Source of the DNA: Deltaproteobacteria bacterium GWC2_55_46
GTDB lineage: Bacteria > Desulfobacterota > GWC2-55-46
NCBI GenBank assembly: GCA_001595385.3
Contig: LVEI03000001.1
Location: forward strand, 2,526,724 to 2,590,723
Direction of reading: 5' to 3'
DNA: 64,000 nt
A program made the translations under genes and the position numbers. Positions 1 through 9,297 of this stretch are shown one piece after another (within the stretch, counting starts at the first letter, position 1; every line of letters starts with the position of its first letter). Below the pieces are notes generated by a model. It did no database searches. It was given only the letters and a program-made list of their open reading frames with translations, and had not been told where the DNA came from.

Positions 1-117
1 GGAGACAGGGCGTTTTCACCCCTTTGCGTAAACTGCAATTATGCAGGTGAAGGCGGGATATACCGCGTGCCAAAGCTAAGGCGCTTATTGAAAAGGATCG
101 GGTGTCAGTCGCGGTGA
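1..117 (+). CDS. Radical SAM/SPASM protein, C-terminal end only
   Basis: The window opens inside a gene. The 38 visible residues carry a CVNCNYAGE segment like the last cysteine pair of a SPASM (auxiliary iron-sulfur) domain, followed by a basic tail and a TGA. Its last codons overlap the GTG start of the next gene, so the two are probably translationally coupled and belong to the same operon. Other radical SAM genes of this kind follow downstream, which supports the call. The catalytic domain lies outside the window, so the substrate cannot be judged. Confidence 0.5.
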   Translation, partial: GDRAFSPLCVNCNYAGEGGIYRVPKLRRLLKRIGCQSR

Positions 118-1145
118 AAAAGGTCAATGTCGCGATAGTCGGGACAGGCGGGTTTGCCGGGGAGCACGCAAGGGCGTTGACGGGCGATGCTCGTTCGGCG
201 GTGGCCGGGGTCTACGGGAGCGACCCGGAAAGAAGAAACGAGTTCGCCCGTAGATACGGCGTCAAAAGCTATTCCTCGTTCGAGGAATGCCTGAACGACA
301 ATGAGGTGTCCTTCGTGGACATTGTGTGCCGCCATAACGAGCACGCCAGATACGGGATCATGGCGGCCGAGGCAGGGAAGAACGTCATAGTGGAAAAGCC
401 CATCGACATAGAGCTTGAGGCCGCCAGAAGGCTTGTAGATGTTTGCGCGAAGAAAGGGGTAAGGCTCTATGTGATAAGCCAGTTCCGCTACAGCCAGGCG
501 CTGAGGAAGATAAAAAAAGAGATTGAGGCTGGCAGTTTCGGCAGGGTTTACGCCATGAACCTTTCCATGAACTGGCACAGGCCGCAGGCCTACTACGACA
601 GCTCCGGGGGCTGGCGTAAAAGGCCGGACCTTGCTGGAGGAGGGGTGCTCATGATGCAGTGCATTCACTGGATAGACGTCTTGCTGTGGCTCGGAGGGGA
701 AGCAGAGGGGCTTGGCTGCGAGATGCGCACGGTATCTCACCAAATAGGAGTGGAAGACACAGCCTCAGGGCAGATACTGTTCAAGGGAGGAGCCGTCGCA
801 TCTTTCCAGGCCTCGACCTCAGCCAGCTCAAGGCAGCCGGACAGGCTCGAGGTGTACGGCACAAAGGGGGCTGCCGCGGTACAGAACAACCGCATCGTAC
901 AATGGAGCTTTGGGGCCGACGCAAAGGGGAGCAGGGCGCGCTGGCTGGCGGTTTCTCTCATTTATTCAATGATGCCGTGGAGGAAGGGCCTGCTCGGGGA
1001 CCAGCTCCTGGATATCATCTCAAACAGGGCCGAGCCTAACGGCAAAGAGGCCTTGAAGGCCCTCGAGGTGATAATCGATCTTTACAGGTGCGCCAAAAGA
1101 ATTCAGTGCAGTGACGCGGACTCTCAGGTGCTCAAGTGTTTTTAG
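102..1145 (+). CDS. Gfo/Idh/MocA family NAD(P)-dependent sugar oxidoreductase
   Basis: The 347-residue protein has the N-terminal Rossmann fold with a GTGGFA dinucleotide-binding loop at residues 14-19 and the family signature EKP at 98-100, followed by the usual alpha/beta C-terminal domain. Members oxidise or reduce sugars and nucleotide sugars. Here the enzyme probably makes a modified sugar for the surface glycan assembled by the downstream genes. The GTG start at 102 has an AAAGG-type ribosome site just upstream and overlaps the preceding gene; a second GTG at 114 is possible. The 3' end overlaps the next radical SAM gene by 10 bases. The exact substrate cannot be read from the sequence. 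Confidence 0.85.
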   Translation: MSVAVKKVNVAIVGTGGFAGEHARALTGDARSAVAGVYGSDPERRNEFARRYGVKSYSSFEECLNDNEVSFVDIVCRHNEHARYGIMAAEAGKNVIVEKPIDIELEAARRLVDVCAKKGVRLYVISQFRYSQALRKIKKEIEAGSFGRVYAMNLSMNWHRPQAYYDSSGGWRKRPDLAGGGVLMMQCIHWIDVLLWLGGEAEGLGCEMRTVSHQIGVEDTASGQILFKGGAVASFQASTSASSRQPDRLEVYGTKGAAAVQNNRIVQWSFGADAKGSRARWLAVSLIYSMMPWRKGLLGDQLLDIISNRAEPNGKEALKALEVIIDLYRCAKRIQCSDADSQVLKCF

Positions 1146-2278
1146 AAGGGATAATAAACAGAAGGTTCGGCGGAACGCTTCTGAAAGGCCTGGCCAGGCT
1201 GGGGGCGTACAACACGGTACGCAGACAGTTCATAAGGTGCTCCAGGTTTGAGAGCCGCAGGGCCTTTGGGAAGATAGCGAAGGATTATGTGCTTGCGCCC
1301 CCGTCGAACATCGTCTTTGAGCCGACGTACAGATGCAATCTCAGGTGCTCGATGTGCTATCAGGAGAGGAACGCTGATTTGACCTCAAACGAGCTGAGCA
1401 TCGAGGAGATCAAAAGCATATTCGCGTCACGCGTAAAAGGGGTTAGAAAGGTAAGCCTCATCGGAGGCGAGGTCTTCATGAGGAAGGACGTCTTCGAGAT
1501 GATCGGTTTTTTCGACTCAATGAAAGTCCCTGTGCATATAACCACAAACGGTACGCTGTTAAATGAGGAGGTTTGCGGGAAGCTCTCAATGCTATCCAAC
1601 ATACAGGCTATCGGTGTCTCTATCGACGGTCCCGAGGATCTGCATAACAGGATGCGAAACTGGGACCATGCCTTTGAGCGCGCCGCACGCGGCATAAAGC
1701 TTGCGCGCAAACGCTTTTTCGTGTTCATGGTCGCGGTGATCTCTGATGAGAACATCAGGCGGCTTTCCGAGATAGTTGATACCGCTCACGGCCTCGGCCT
1801 TGACAACCTCATACTCGAATTCGAGCGGAAGTACACGGGCCAGGACCTCAGGGAAGCGTCCGAAGTCCTGGGATTCCCTGAGTCGGATTTCAAGCTGAGG
1901 ATAAGCGAGTCGAAAGACGCGGGCTATCCGTTTGCGCTTCTCATGGAGGGGATTAAGGCCGCAGAGGAAAGGGCCGGAAGTCTGGGGATGAGGATATTCT
2001 ACCTGCCGGATGATTTCACCTCCTCAGCCGAAACGCACTACTCAAAAAACAACAGGTCCAAGGGAAGTTGTTTTTGCAGGTCTATATTCAAGGGCAGGAT
2101 AGATTCGAGAGGCAACGTCTTTCATTGCTACGCCATCCGCAGAAGCTTCGGCAGCGTCCTTGAAAAGCCTCTATACGATATATGGAACTCTCCCGAATAT
2201 ACCGGCTTCAGGAGGAGGCTAATGGATAATAACCTCCTTTCGCTTTGCGAGACATGCCTGTACATGGAGCGGATATGA
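1136..2278 (+). CDS. Radical SAM protein with C-terminal SPASM-like cluster domain
   Basis: This 380-residue protein has the radical SAM CX3CX2C motif at Cys67, Cys71 and Cys74 (CNLRCSMC), which binds the 4Fe-4S cluster used to cleave S-adenosylmethionine. The C-terminus has the spaced cysteines of a SPASM-type region (GSCFC, FHCYA, LCETCLY) and the IWNSPEY segment common in such proteins. The GTG start overlaps the previous gene, and the TGA overlaps the next gene in ATGA. Relatives modify peptides, sugars or lipids. In this glycan cluster a sugar or lipid modification is the natural inference, but it is not proven. Confidence 0.85.
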   Translation: MFLEGIINRRFGGTLLKGLARLGAYNTVRRQFIRCSRFESRRAFGKIAKDYVLAPPSNIVFEPTYRCNLRCSMCYQERNADLTSNELSIEEIKSIFASRVKGVRKVSLIGGEVFMRKDVFEMIGFFDSMKVPVHITTNGTLLNEEVCGKLSMLSNIQAIGVSIDGPEDLHNRMRNWDHAFERAARGIKLARKRFFVFMVAVISDENIRRLSEIVDTAHGLGLDNLILEFERKYTGQDLREASEVLGFPESDFKLRISESKDAGYPFALLMEGIKAAEERAGSLGMRIFYLPDDFTSSAETHYSKNNRSKGSCFCRSIFKGRIDSRGNVFHCYAIRRSFGSVLEKPLYDIWNSPEYTGFRRRLMDNNLLSLCETCLYMERI

Positions 2279-3219
2279 TGGAAGAGCTGATTGGCCGTCT
2301 GACCATATATTCGTCCGGGTTCATCTTTAACATAGCTGTCGCGCTTATCGTTAATTCAGTGGCGATAATCATCTTCGCAAAGAGGTTTCAGGCGATCCTG
2401 GCGCAGCTGGGCCAGCCCATCTCGTCTGTACATTCCTTTCTCATCACGAACACCGTGCAGCTTGCGGCGTATGTGGCGCCGCTCGGGACAGGGGCCTTAA
2501 TCTCAAAACCGATGATGACGTACTTCTACAGCAAGGTCCCTGTCAGAAAGACCGTGCTGGCGGTCATTTTCGAGCAGATTTATACCCTGTACTGGGACCT
2601 GTTCCTGCTCTTATCGATACTCCTGTTCGCGGGAGGGGCGTTCCTTGAGGGAGTAAGGACGGTAACCATCGCAGCCTGGCTTTCAATACTCGGCATATTT
2701 ACGCTATCGATGACCCAATATGAGAAGGCGCTCCTTTATATCATAGACAAAGGCGAAGGGGCTCCACGGTTTTTCAGGAAAGCCATGGCAAAGTTTGGCG
2801 TGTCGGAAAGGAAGGACGTCGAGTCGCTCAAGCAGAGCCTAAGGGCATTTCTCGACAACGGTTTTTTGATCCGCTATTCGCTGTACATTGTCTCCGTCAT
2901 TTTGATTCTCCCGCTTACGCTATACTTCACTGGCAGGAGCTGCGGCGTTGAGCTGATGTACTCCTCGGCGTTCATAGGCTATTGGAGTTCGATGATACTC
3001 GGCAGGCTCTCCGGGCTACCGGGCGGGATCGGGGTAAGGGATGTCAGTATGGGTGCCTTTCTTGTGTACTTGCAGGTACCAGCAGCTGATGCGGCCGTTA
3101 TAACGCTTCTCAACCGGCTCGTCGTGACCTTCCAGTACGTCGTCGTCGGAGGTCCTCTTCTAACCAGGGCCATGAGGGACGTCGCGGTGATCGAGCTTAT
3201 GAAAAGGCATAAAGGATGA
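2275..3219 (+). CDS. Flippase-like integral membrane protein (UPF0104 / LPG synthase TM-type)
   Basis: About 314 residues, almost entirely hydrophobic, with some eight predicted membrane helices. The TGALISKPMMTYFYSKV and GLPGGIGVRD segments match the pattern of the lysylphosphatidylglycerol synthase transmembrane (UPF0104/AglD-like) family, whose members flip or anchor lipid-linked products. I place the start at ATG 2275, which overlaps the previous stop and has a GGAG 7 bases upstream, rather than at the longer upstream frame. It lies between a radical SAM gene and an ArnT-like glycosyltransferase, so a role in moving a lipid-linked sugar is likely. Confidence 0.7.
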   Translation: MMEELIGRLTIYSSGFIFNIAVALIVNSVAIIIFAKRFQAILAQLGQPISSVHSFLITNTVQLAAYVAPLGTGALISKPMMTYFYSKVPVRKTVLAVIFEQIYTLYWDLFLLLSILLFAGGAFLEGVRTVTIAAWLSILGIFTLSMTQYEKALLYIIDKGEGAPRFFRKAMAKFGVSERKDVESLKQSLRAFLDNGFLIRYSLYIVSVILILPLTLYFTGRSCGVELMYSSAFIGYWSSMILGRLSGLPGGIGVRDVSMGAFLVYLQVPAADAAVITLLNRLVVTFQYVVVGGPLLTRAMRDVAVIELMKRHKG

Positions 3220-3226
3220 TTTTCTT

Positions 3227-4786
3227 ATGGGCATGAGCTTGTGCTTGAAGAGCGCCCCGGGGCTTTCGCTTGCGGTTGTGGTCGTTATCGCACTGGGGGC
3301 AAGGCTTCTTCTTCTTTACGGCTTTGACGTGGTAGCGCCTGACGGGGTCGTCCTTATAGAGATGGCAAAGACATTCGCCGCAGGAGACTTCTTCACCGTA
3401 GACGTGCCGGAGCACCACCATGAGCCTTTGTATCCTGCTTTGATCTTCGCTGTCTCGGCATTGACTCCACTGGATTACGTAAGAAGCGGCCAGCTGGTCT
3501 CGCTCGCCTCAGCAGTAGCCACGATATATCTTGTCTACATGCTCGCTAAAAGGCTCTACGGACAGAAAACAGGCATCTATTCGGCTCTCATATTGTCGCT
3601 GGTGCCCCTGCACGCGCTCTCATCCGTGACGGTTCTCAAGGAATCTTTTTATACGCTCATGGCCGTGGCAGTAATCTATTCATGCGCGCTTGCGATAGAG
3701 AGAAGAGGCAGGGCATATTTTTTTCTGACCGGCCTGTTCCTGGGGCTTTCTTACCTTGTGCGTTTTGACGGCATTTTGCTTCTATTGTCGATTCCTTTCC
3801 TCTATTACGCTATCGACTCAGGGGCTTTGCGGGCAAATTTGTTATCCATGTTCGTTTTGATTTTTGCCGCATTAACTCTCTACGCGGCTTATGCCGCGGT
3901 CCTGTACATTCAGACCGGAGAGATTACGATAAGCAAGAAGCTAAATTATTATGTAACCCCCGTTGCGGCGCCCGAGGCCGCGAAAGAAAAGCTTATCAGG
4001 GATTACGGCTATATAGAAGGCGAAGAGATAATAAAGAGCGGATCTCAGTGGAGGGCGTTTTTGACAAAAAGAACGGAGGGCTTGTACAAGGCCGTGCACT
4101 ACATTCTGCCTGCTGTCTTTCCTGTGCTTCTGATGCTTTTTGCCGGAGCAGGGATCGGGGCCGGGGCTGGTAAAAAAGAGATGCTGCTTCTCTTGATCCC
4201 TGTGATCTATGCGTTCGTCTTTCCGTTTATGAAGTATCCGACAGATAACAGGTATTTTCTGTGCGTAACGCCGTTTTTTTCCGTTTTTGCCGGCAGGGGC
4301 CTTGCGCTCCTTCAGAATGGATTGGCGCAGAGACATAGGCATCTGCCCGGGGTTTTTATGATTATTTTTCTAATTGTCTTTGCGCCATGGGCAGTCAAGC
4401 CGATGTTTGACGGAAAGACCTACAGGGATGAGCTGCTCCAAAAGGAGGTCGGTCTGTTCATACGGGGAATTGAGCAGAAGGAAAGAATTAAGATCGTCTC
4501 GCCATTGCCGGTCGTTTCATTCTATGCTGGAGCCAGGCTTTTTTATCTTGGGCCTCTGAAAAAAGAAGGCGAGATAATTGGTCTGCTGAGAGATACAGGG
4601 GCTGATTACGCCGTCTTGGATGACATAAGAGCCGTTGAACGCCTCCTGAAAGAATCAAAGAAAAAGCAATCTGCTCTCGGAATAGAAAAAATAAAAGAGT
4701 TTTCCGGAGGCGGCATCCAGGTGATCGTCTTGAAGGTGCGCCGATGCATGGAAAAAGGAGGATACGGTGAGATTCAGGCTTGCTGA
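3227..4786 (+). CDS. ArnT/PMT-like membrane glycosyltransferase (GT39/GT83 superfamily)
   Basis: A 519-residue polytopic membrane protein. The first large loop carries acidic residues and the EHHHEPLYP motif typical of GT-C enzymes that take sugar from a polyprenyl phosphate. A soluble C-terminal tail of about 130 residues follows the last helix. GT-C enzymes work on the periplasmic side of the inner membrane. Its neighbours, a flippase-like protein and radical SAM enzymes, point to decoration of a lipid or glycan. Its 3' end overlaps the start of the small Cys-rich gene by 20 bases. Confidence 0.75.
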   Translation: MGMSLCLKSAPGLSLAVVVVIALGARLLLLYGFDVVAPDGVVLIEMAKTFAAGDFFTVDVPEHHHEPLYPALIFAVSALTPLDYVRSGQLVSLASAVATIYLVYMLAKRLYGQKTGIYSALILSLVPLHALSSVTVLKESFYTLMAVAVIYSCALAIERRGRAYFFLTGLFLGLSYLVRFDGILLLLSIPFLYYAIDSGALRANLLSMFVLIFAALTLYAAYAAVLYIQTGEITISKKLNYYVTPVAAPEAAKEKLIRDYGYIEGEEIIKSGSQWRAFLTKRTEGLYKAVHYILPAVFPVLLMLFAGAGIGAGAGKKEMLLLLIPVIYAFVFPFMKYPTDNRYFLCVTPFFSVFAGRGLALLQNGLAQRHRHLPGVFMIIFLIVFAPWAVKPMFDGKTYRDELLQKEVGLFIRGIEQKERIKIVSPLPVVSFYAGARLFYLGPLKKEGEIIGLLRDTGADYAVLDDIRAVERLLKESKKKQSALGIEKIKEFSGGGIQVIVLKVRRCMEKGGYGEIQAC

Positions 4787-5177
4787 TTTTCCGAGTGCCT
4801 CAAACCAGAGCGTCCCGCTAAACAAGATGAACAGGCTTGCGAGGAAGGTACGCGAGCTTTTCATCGAAGGGGAGATATGCGTATGTTGCGGGACGAAGAT
4901 AAGGGCTTATTTTTTCAGATCCGAGCATACGCTCAGCATGAGGCAGTGCCATGTCGAATGCAGCGGGTGCAGGTGCGTTTTCCATTTCCTGTGCTATCTG
5001 GAGGCAGTGGGCGCAAGTAAGGGGGATGGGGCCGTTTACAGGTGGCCGAAGGGGGGTCAAGGAGAGTGTCATGTTGCGCCTTGCCCCAAGTGCAAAAAAA
5101 AGGACGCCTGCATGATCGTGCTGGAGGGTGCAAAAAAACCGTTTGCGAAAGACGAGACCGTTCGCGCCGGGGTTTGA
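4767..5177 (+). CDS. Small Cys-rich protein, candidate zinc-ribbon partner
   Basis: I do not recognise this 136-residue protein. It has three cysteine groups: CVCC near residue 32, C-x3-C-x2-C-x-C near 56-63, and C-x5-C-x2-C-x4-C near 109-121, as in paired zinc ribbons or an iron-sulfur protein. The GTG start at 4767 has a strong AAGGAGG 7 bases upstream, so the gene looks genuine although it overlaps the glycosyltransferase. The next gene, a radical SAM protein, begins 1 base after its stop. Close coupling suggests it serves that enzyme, for example as a cluster or carrier protein, but this is inference. Confidence 0.55.
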   Translation: MRFRLADFPSASNQSVPLNKMNRLARKVRELFIEGEICVCCGTKIRAYFFRSEHTLSMRQCHVECSGCRCVFHFLCYLEAVGASKGDGAVYRWPKGGQGECHVAPCPKCKKKDACMIVLEGAKKPFAKDETVRAGV

Positions 5178-5178
5178 T

Positions 5179-6186
5179 ATGGCAAGAGAGGGGCTGACTG
5201 GATCGCGAACAGATGACCTGGGCTTATTAAGCTCCATAGCCCATGGTGACGCGGAACAACCGATGGTGAACGGCACGCCAATCCTTGAAAGGGCTTTTTC
5301 CCACATAGAGATAGGCATCCACAAATATTGTAACAGCAAATGCCCTTTCTGCCCGCATGGCCAGGAGGAAAGCTCATCCATGCCCAAGGGGGCGATGTCC
5401 GAAGAACTTTACCTGAAGGTGCTCGGAGACCTTAAGGAGATGGGATTTTGCGGGCGGATCTCGTTCCACCTGATGAACGAGCCCCTTTTGAGCAAGAACC
5501 TCGTGAGGTTTGTAAGGCTTGCCAGGGAATATTGTAATGACGCCTGCATACTCATAATCACCAACGGGAGCGTCCTTTCATACAGGTATCTCGTGGAGCT
5601 TTTTGAGAACGGCGCCGACAGGATAGCGATCAACCATTATTCAAAGGCGAGAAAGCGGCTGGTATTCCCACTGATCAATGCGCTTGCGTCTGTCGTAAAG
5701 ATGAGCCGTCGAAACGCCGTATTGCATCGATGGTCGAGCGTTGTCTTCCTTGGGACTTATTATTTGCTCACGCTTGACGACACGTCAAAAAAATACTTAA
5801 GGATATTCTTCAGGCTGGAGAGCGAGCGCATGGCCCGCGTCTCTTTTTCCATTACGAGGTTTTACACGAATTACACGAACCGGGCAGGCAATCTCAAGAC
5901 AAAAGTGCTTAAGGAGCCGTTAAAGGAATTCTGTATCTATCCGTTCGTGCAGATGTACATAACCTATGACGGCAAGGCCGTTATCTGCAGCGCGGATTAC
6001 TTTCACAAGGAGGTCGTGGGAGACGTCGAAACGAGTTCGCTCCTGGAGATATGGAACAGCCGGCGCTACAAGATGATACGCTCAAAATTGTTCCGGGGCG
6101 ACAGAGGCGGCCTTATATGCGAACAATGCGACACTTTTTTTCTGTACGAGCCCGATCTCTATTATCCGGTGCCGGGCGACAGATGA
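5179..6186 (+). CDS. Radical SAM/SPASM domain protein
   Basis: A 335-residue radical SAM enzyme. Cys51, Cys55 and Cys58 form the cluster motif CNSKCPFC, and the C-terminus has a shortened SPASM region (FCIYPF, VICSADY, ICEQCDTFF). The ITYDGKAVICSADY and LLEIWNS segments are typical of SPASM enzymes. I choose ATG 5179, directly after the stop of the Cys-rich gene, over an upstream in-frame start that would overlap it by 50 bases. It probably modifies a glycan, lipid or peptide made by this cluster. Confidence 0.8.
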   Translation: MAREGLTGSRTDDLGLLSSIAHGDAEQPMVNGTPILERAFSHIEIGIHKYCNSKCPFCPHGQEESSSMPKGAMSEELYLKVLGDLKEMGFCGRISFHLMNEPLLSKNLVRFVRLAREYCNDACILIITNGSVLSYRYLVELFENGADRIAINHYSKARKRLVFPLINALASVVKMSRRNAVLHRWSSVVFLGTYYLLTLDDTSKKYLRIFFRLESERMARVSFSITRFYTNYTNRAGNLKTKVLKEPLKEFCIYPFVQMYITYDGKAVICSADYFHKEVVGDVETSSLLEIWNSRRYKMIRSKLFRGDRGGLICEQCDTFFLYEPDLYYPVPGDR

Positions 6187-6229
6187 GGAAGGACTGGCCG
6201 GAGAGTTAATTCGGAGAGCTGATACTGAA

Positions 6230-7753
6230 ATGGCGAGGATACTGCTCACGGCTACACGCTCGTTTTACAGGCCAACGAACGCGAATTTTCATTACGGTCT
6301 GCTTGCGCTCGCTAGCTACATAAAAAAGAACTCCGGCCATCATGTCGAGATCCTCGACGGGTCCATCCATACCTACGGGGAGTATCTGGGTCTGCTTGAG
6401 CAAAAGGCCCGCTCGTCGGATATAGTGGGCTTTTCGATGATGACGCCTCAAGTGGGGGACACTTGCAGGAGCATGCTCCATCTCAGGGACAAGGGACTCA
6501 GGCCATTCATCGTCGTGGGCGGGCATCATGTCACGCTCTATCCGGGCCAGACCGTACAATCCGACCTGATAGATTTCGCCGTGGCCGGCGACGGCGAAAA
6601 GAGTCTCCTGGCGCTCTGTAATGCCCTCGATTCAGGCGGAAGTACGGACAACATTGCAAATGTGCTCACCAGGTCCAATGCGACAGAGATGCTCAAAAAG
6701 CCGTTCGAGACGCTTCCTTATGAGGAGCTTTATGACGCCGACTACGGCGTCATAGACCCTGGCATTATGAAGGCGATGAAAAAGCAGTTTTGCTACCTGA
6801 CCGGGCGCGGGTGCATGTTCAAATGCACGTTTTGCTACAACAGCGCCATAGGAAACAGGTGGAGGGGCAAGACGGCCGATGTTGTCCTCGATGAGGTCGG
6901 ACGCCTTTACGAGAAGTACCGCTTCGAGAAGCTCTATTTCAGGGACGAGTACTTCTTCGCTGACAGGGACCGCGTGGCAAGGATACTTTCGGGTCTTGCC
7001 GTGAAAAATTATCCGTTTACATGGATCACCACATGCAGGGCCAGCGACTTCAGGAGCAAGATAGACAGGGAGATAATAGATCTTCTGATAGCCAGCAAAT
7101 GCGAGGAGTTGAGGTTCGGGGCAGAGTCCGGTTCTGACAGGTGCCTCAAGTTCCTCAAAAAAGGGATCACGGTGGAGGACACCCTGAGGGCCGCAAGGGT
7201 CTGCGCCGAGATAGGCATACGCGGATCCTTTTCGTTCCTCTCCGGATATCCGACCGAGACGAGCGAGGACAGGATACAGACCGTAAGGCTTATCGGCAAG
7301 ATAAAGAAGATAGACAAGAGGCATATTATCCTCGGGCCTTTCGCCTACTACATATATCCAGGCGGCAAGCTCTACGAAATGATAGCCGGGAACAGTGAAT
7401 GGAGCATGAAGTTCCCTGAGTCTTTCGAGGGCTGGGCGCGGTCCAAATACGGGAATATGTTCGAGCAGCAGTCGGAGCCGGAAAAGTTCGCATGGCTCGA
7501 TGAGCCGGATTTTGTCAAATACTTCTGGTATATCATCTTCTTCCGCTACATAGACGACCACTTCAGAGGATTCGGCTGTGTAAAATCGGCCCTTCTGAAG
7601 TTGGCGCTAAGCCCCTGGCTTATATCCACCAGGATTAGATGGCGGCTTTTGAGATTCGGGAAGCTTTACGACTACCGCCTCTACGAATGGCTCGACATGC
7701 GACGGCGCTCGGTAAAAAAGCATCTGCAATCCTTGCTTAAGACGTTTAAATAG
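6230..7753 (+). CDS. B12-binding-type radical SAM protein
   Basis: This 507-residue protein has an N-terminal Rossmann-like domain of the cobalamin-binding type (residues about 1-130, with VGGHH and AGDGEKSLL segments), then a radical SAM barrel with Cys195, Cys199 and Cys202 (CMFKCTFC). The C-terminal 100 residues are unassigned. Such enzymes methylate or rearrange unactivated carbons, as in BchE-like and HpnP-like proteins. It is the first of three related genes in this cluster, at 6230, 11825 and 13308, which suggests several such steps on one product. Confidence 0.85.
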   Translation: MARILLTATRSFYRPTNANFHYGLLALASYIKKNSGHHVEILDGSIHTYGEYLGLLEQKARSSDIVGFSMMTPQVGDTCRSMLHLRDKGLRPFIVVGGHHVTLYPGQTVQSDLIDFAVAGDGEKSLLALCNALDSGGSTDNIANVLTRSNATEMLKKPFETLPYEELYDADYGVIDPGIMKAMKKQFCYLTGRGCMFKCTFCYNSAIGNRWRGKTADVVLDEVGRLYEKYRFEKLYFRDEYFFADRDRVARILSGLAVKNYPFTWITTCRASDFRSKIDREIIDLLIASKCEELRFGAESGSDRCLKFLKKGITVEDTLRAARVCAEIGIRGSFSFLSGYPTETSEDRIQTVRLIGKIKKIDKRHIILGPFAYYIYPGGKLYEMIAGNSEWSMKFPESFEGWARSKYGNMFEQQSEPEKFAWLDEPDFVKYFWYIIFFRYIDDHFRGFGCVKSALLKLALSPWLISTRIRWRLLRFGKLYDYRLYEWLDMRRRSVKKHLQSLLKTFK

Positions 7754-7848
7754 GACAAGCCGGGCCTCTGCGGAAATCGCGACCATTTGACTTCTCAACC
7801 AACGCATCCAGAATCCTCTCCTCGCTCAAACTGACTGGAGACTGTTTC

Positions 7849-9297
7849 ATGAGGTCGGGCGAAACACTTTTCAAGAACACGACCTATCTTCTGATATCCA
7901 CCACCATCCAGAAGGCTGTGGGGCTAGTCCTTACTGTCGTTCTGGCAAGGTATCTCGGCGCCGATGGGTACGGACGGTATTCCTTCATCCTGGCCTTTGT
8001 GATAATGGCCGACACCGTACTGTGCTACGGGGTCGACGTCCTGATGGTAAGGGAGATAGCCAGGGAAAGGAGCAAGGGTGAGCCTATACTGATGAACGTA
8101 CTGACGCTCAGGGCCCTTCTTGTCCCGGTATTCATCGGCATTGTAGCCGGGTGGATGTTATTGTCCGACAAGGCGTGGGAGATCAAGGTCTTGGTGCTGC
8201 TCCTCTCCATGTTCCACCTTTTTTATTCGTTCAACAAGACAATATGCTCATTTTTCGGCGGCTATGAGCGGCTCGAATACGTGACCATGCTCGACATAGC
8301 CTACAGCGTGTTGAAGAGTTCCTTTATCATAGCCGCCGTCTACCTCGACCTGGGGCTGGGCTATATTGTCGCGGGCATCTCGGTTTCGTATTTTCTCGTC
8401 TTTGCCTTCGGGGCCGCGATCTACCGCTCAAGGTTTTTTCCTCTGGCCTTCAGGATGGACTGGGGGTGGCTGCGTCAGAACCTGAACAGCTCGTTTTGGT
8501 TTGTCCTATCCGTCATCGTCTTCGGGTATTACTGGAAGGTAGACCAGCTTATTATCTCGGATCTCCTTCCCTACGAGAAGGTCGGCATATACAGCGCGGC
8601 CTTCCTTTTCATAGACCTGTCTATAGCCTTCTCCCTTGCCTACTTCTCGTCGGTCTATCCGCTGATATCAAGGATCTACCATGAGGACAGCGGCCATTTC
8701 GAGCTCATATGCAGAAAGAGCAACAAGTTCTTCCTGATCATTGGCGTCCCGATTCCATTCATCGGCCTTTTTATCATAGACGGGCTGATACCGCTTATCT
8801 ACGGGAGGTCTTTCATTGAAACCGGGCAGATCGTGAAGATATTCCTCTTCACGATACCTTTCGTGTTCTTAAAATCTTTTATGATCCGGATAGCCTATTC
8901 GACGGGCAGGGAGAGAAGCCTTTTTTTCGTCACCCTTGTTGCCATCGGCTTGAAGATAGGCCTGAATTACCTCCTGGTAGAGGGGTTCGGGATAGTCGCC
9001 GCCGCGCTCGTAATGCTTGCCGTCGAGATACTGTACACCCTTCTTATAAAGGCCTTCTGTTTTCCCTCAGAGGATTTTTTGGTCAAAAGCATTCTGTCAT
9101 ATGCTTATAAGCCGTTGCTTTCATCAGTCGTCATGATGACTGGCTTATTCATCCTCCATGGCTACGGCATCGTCATAACGTGCCTTGCAGGTGTCACGCT
9201 GTACATCCTTGCACTATTTTTGCTTAAGGCCATAGATGAAGACGAATGGTTCGTGATCTCCGCCAAATTCAACAGTTTGCTGAGGAGCAGGAATTGA
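7849..9297 (+). CDS. Polysaccharide flippase, Wzx/MATE-like
   Basis: A 482-residue protein with about twelve to fourteen membrane helices. The N-terminus (residues 5-60: KNTTYLLIS, VLARYLGADGYGRYSF) is the characteristic start of oligosaccharide flippases of the polysaccharide biosynthesis (Wzx) family. It would move undecaprenyl-linked repeat units across the inner membrane. Its TGA overlaps the TTG start of the Wzy-like gene, pairing flippase and polymerase as in Wzx/Wzy-dependent pathways. A GGAG precedes the ATG. Confidence 0.9.
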   Translation: MRSGETLFKNTTYLLISTTIQKAVGLVLTVVLARYLGADGYGRYSFILAFVIMADTVLCYGVDVLMVREIARERSKGEPILMNVLTLRALLVPVFIGIVAGWMLLSDKAWEIKVLVLLLSMFHLFYSFNKTICSFFGGYERLEYVTMLDIAYSVLKSSFIIAAVYLDLGLGYIVAGISVSYFLVFAFGAAIYRSRFFPLAFRMDWGWLRQNLNSSFWFVLSVIVFGYYWKVDQLIISDLLPYEKVGIYSAAFLFIDLSIAFSLAYFSSVYPLISRIYHEDSGHFELICRKSNKFFLIIGVPIPFIGLFIIDGLIPLIYGRSFIETGQIVKIFLFTIPFVFLKSFMIRIAYSTGRERSLFFVTLVAIGLKIGLNYLLVEGFGIVAAALVMLAVEILYTLLIKAFCFPSEDFLVKSILSYAYKPLLSSVVMMTGLFILHGYGIVITCLAGVTLYILALFLLKAIDEDEWFVISAKFNSLLRSRN

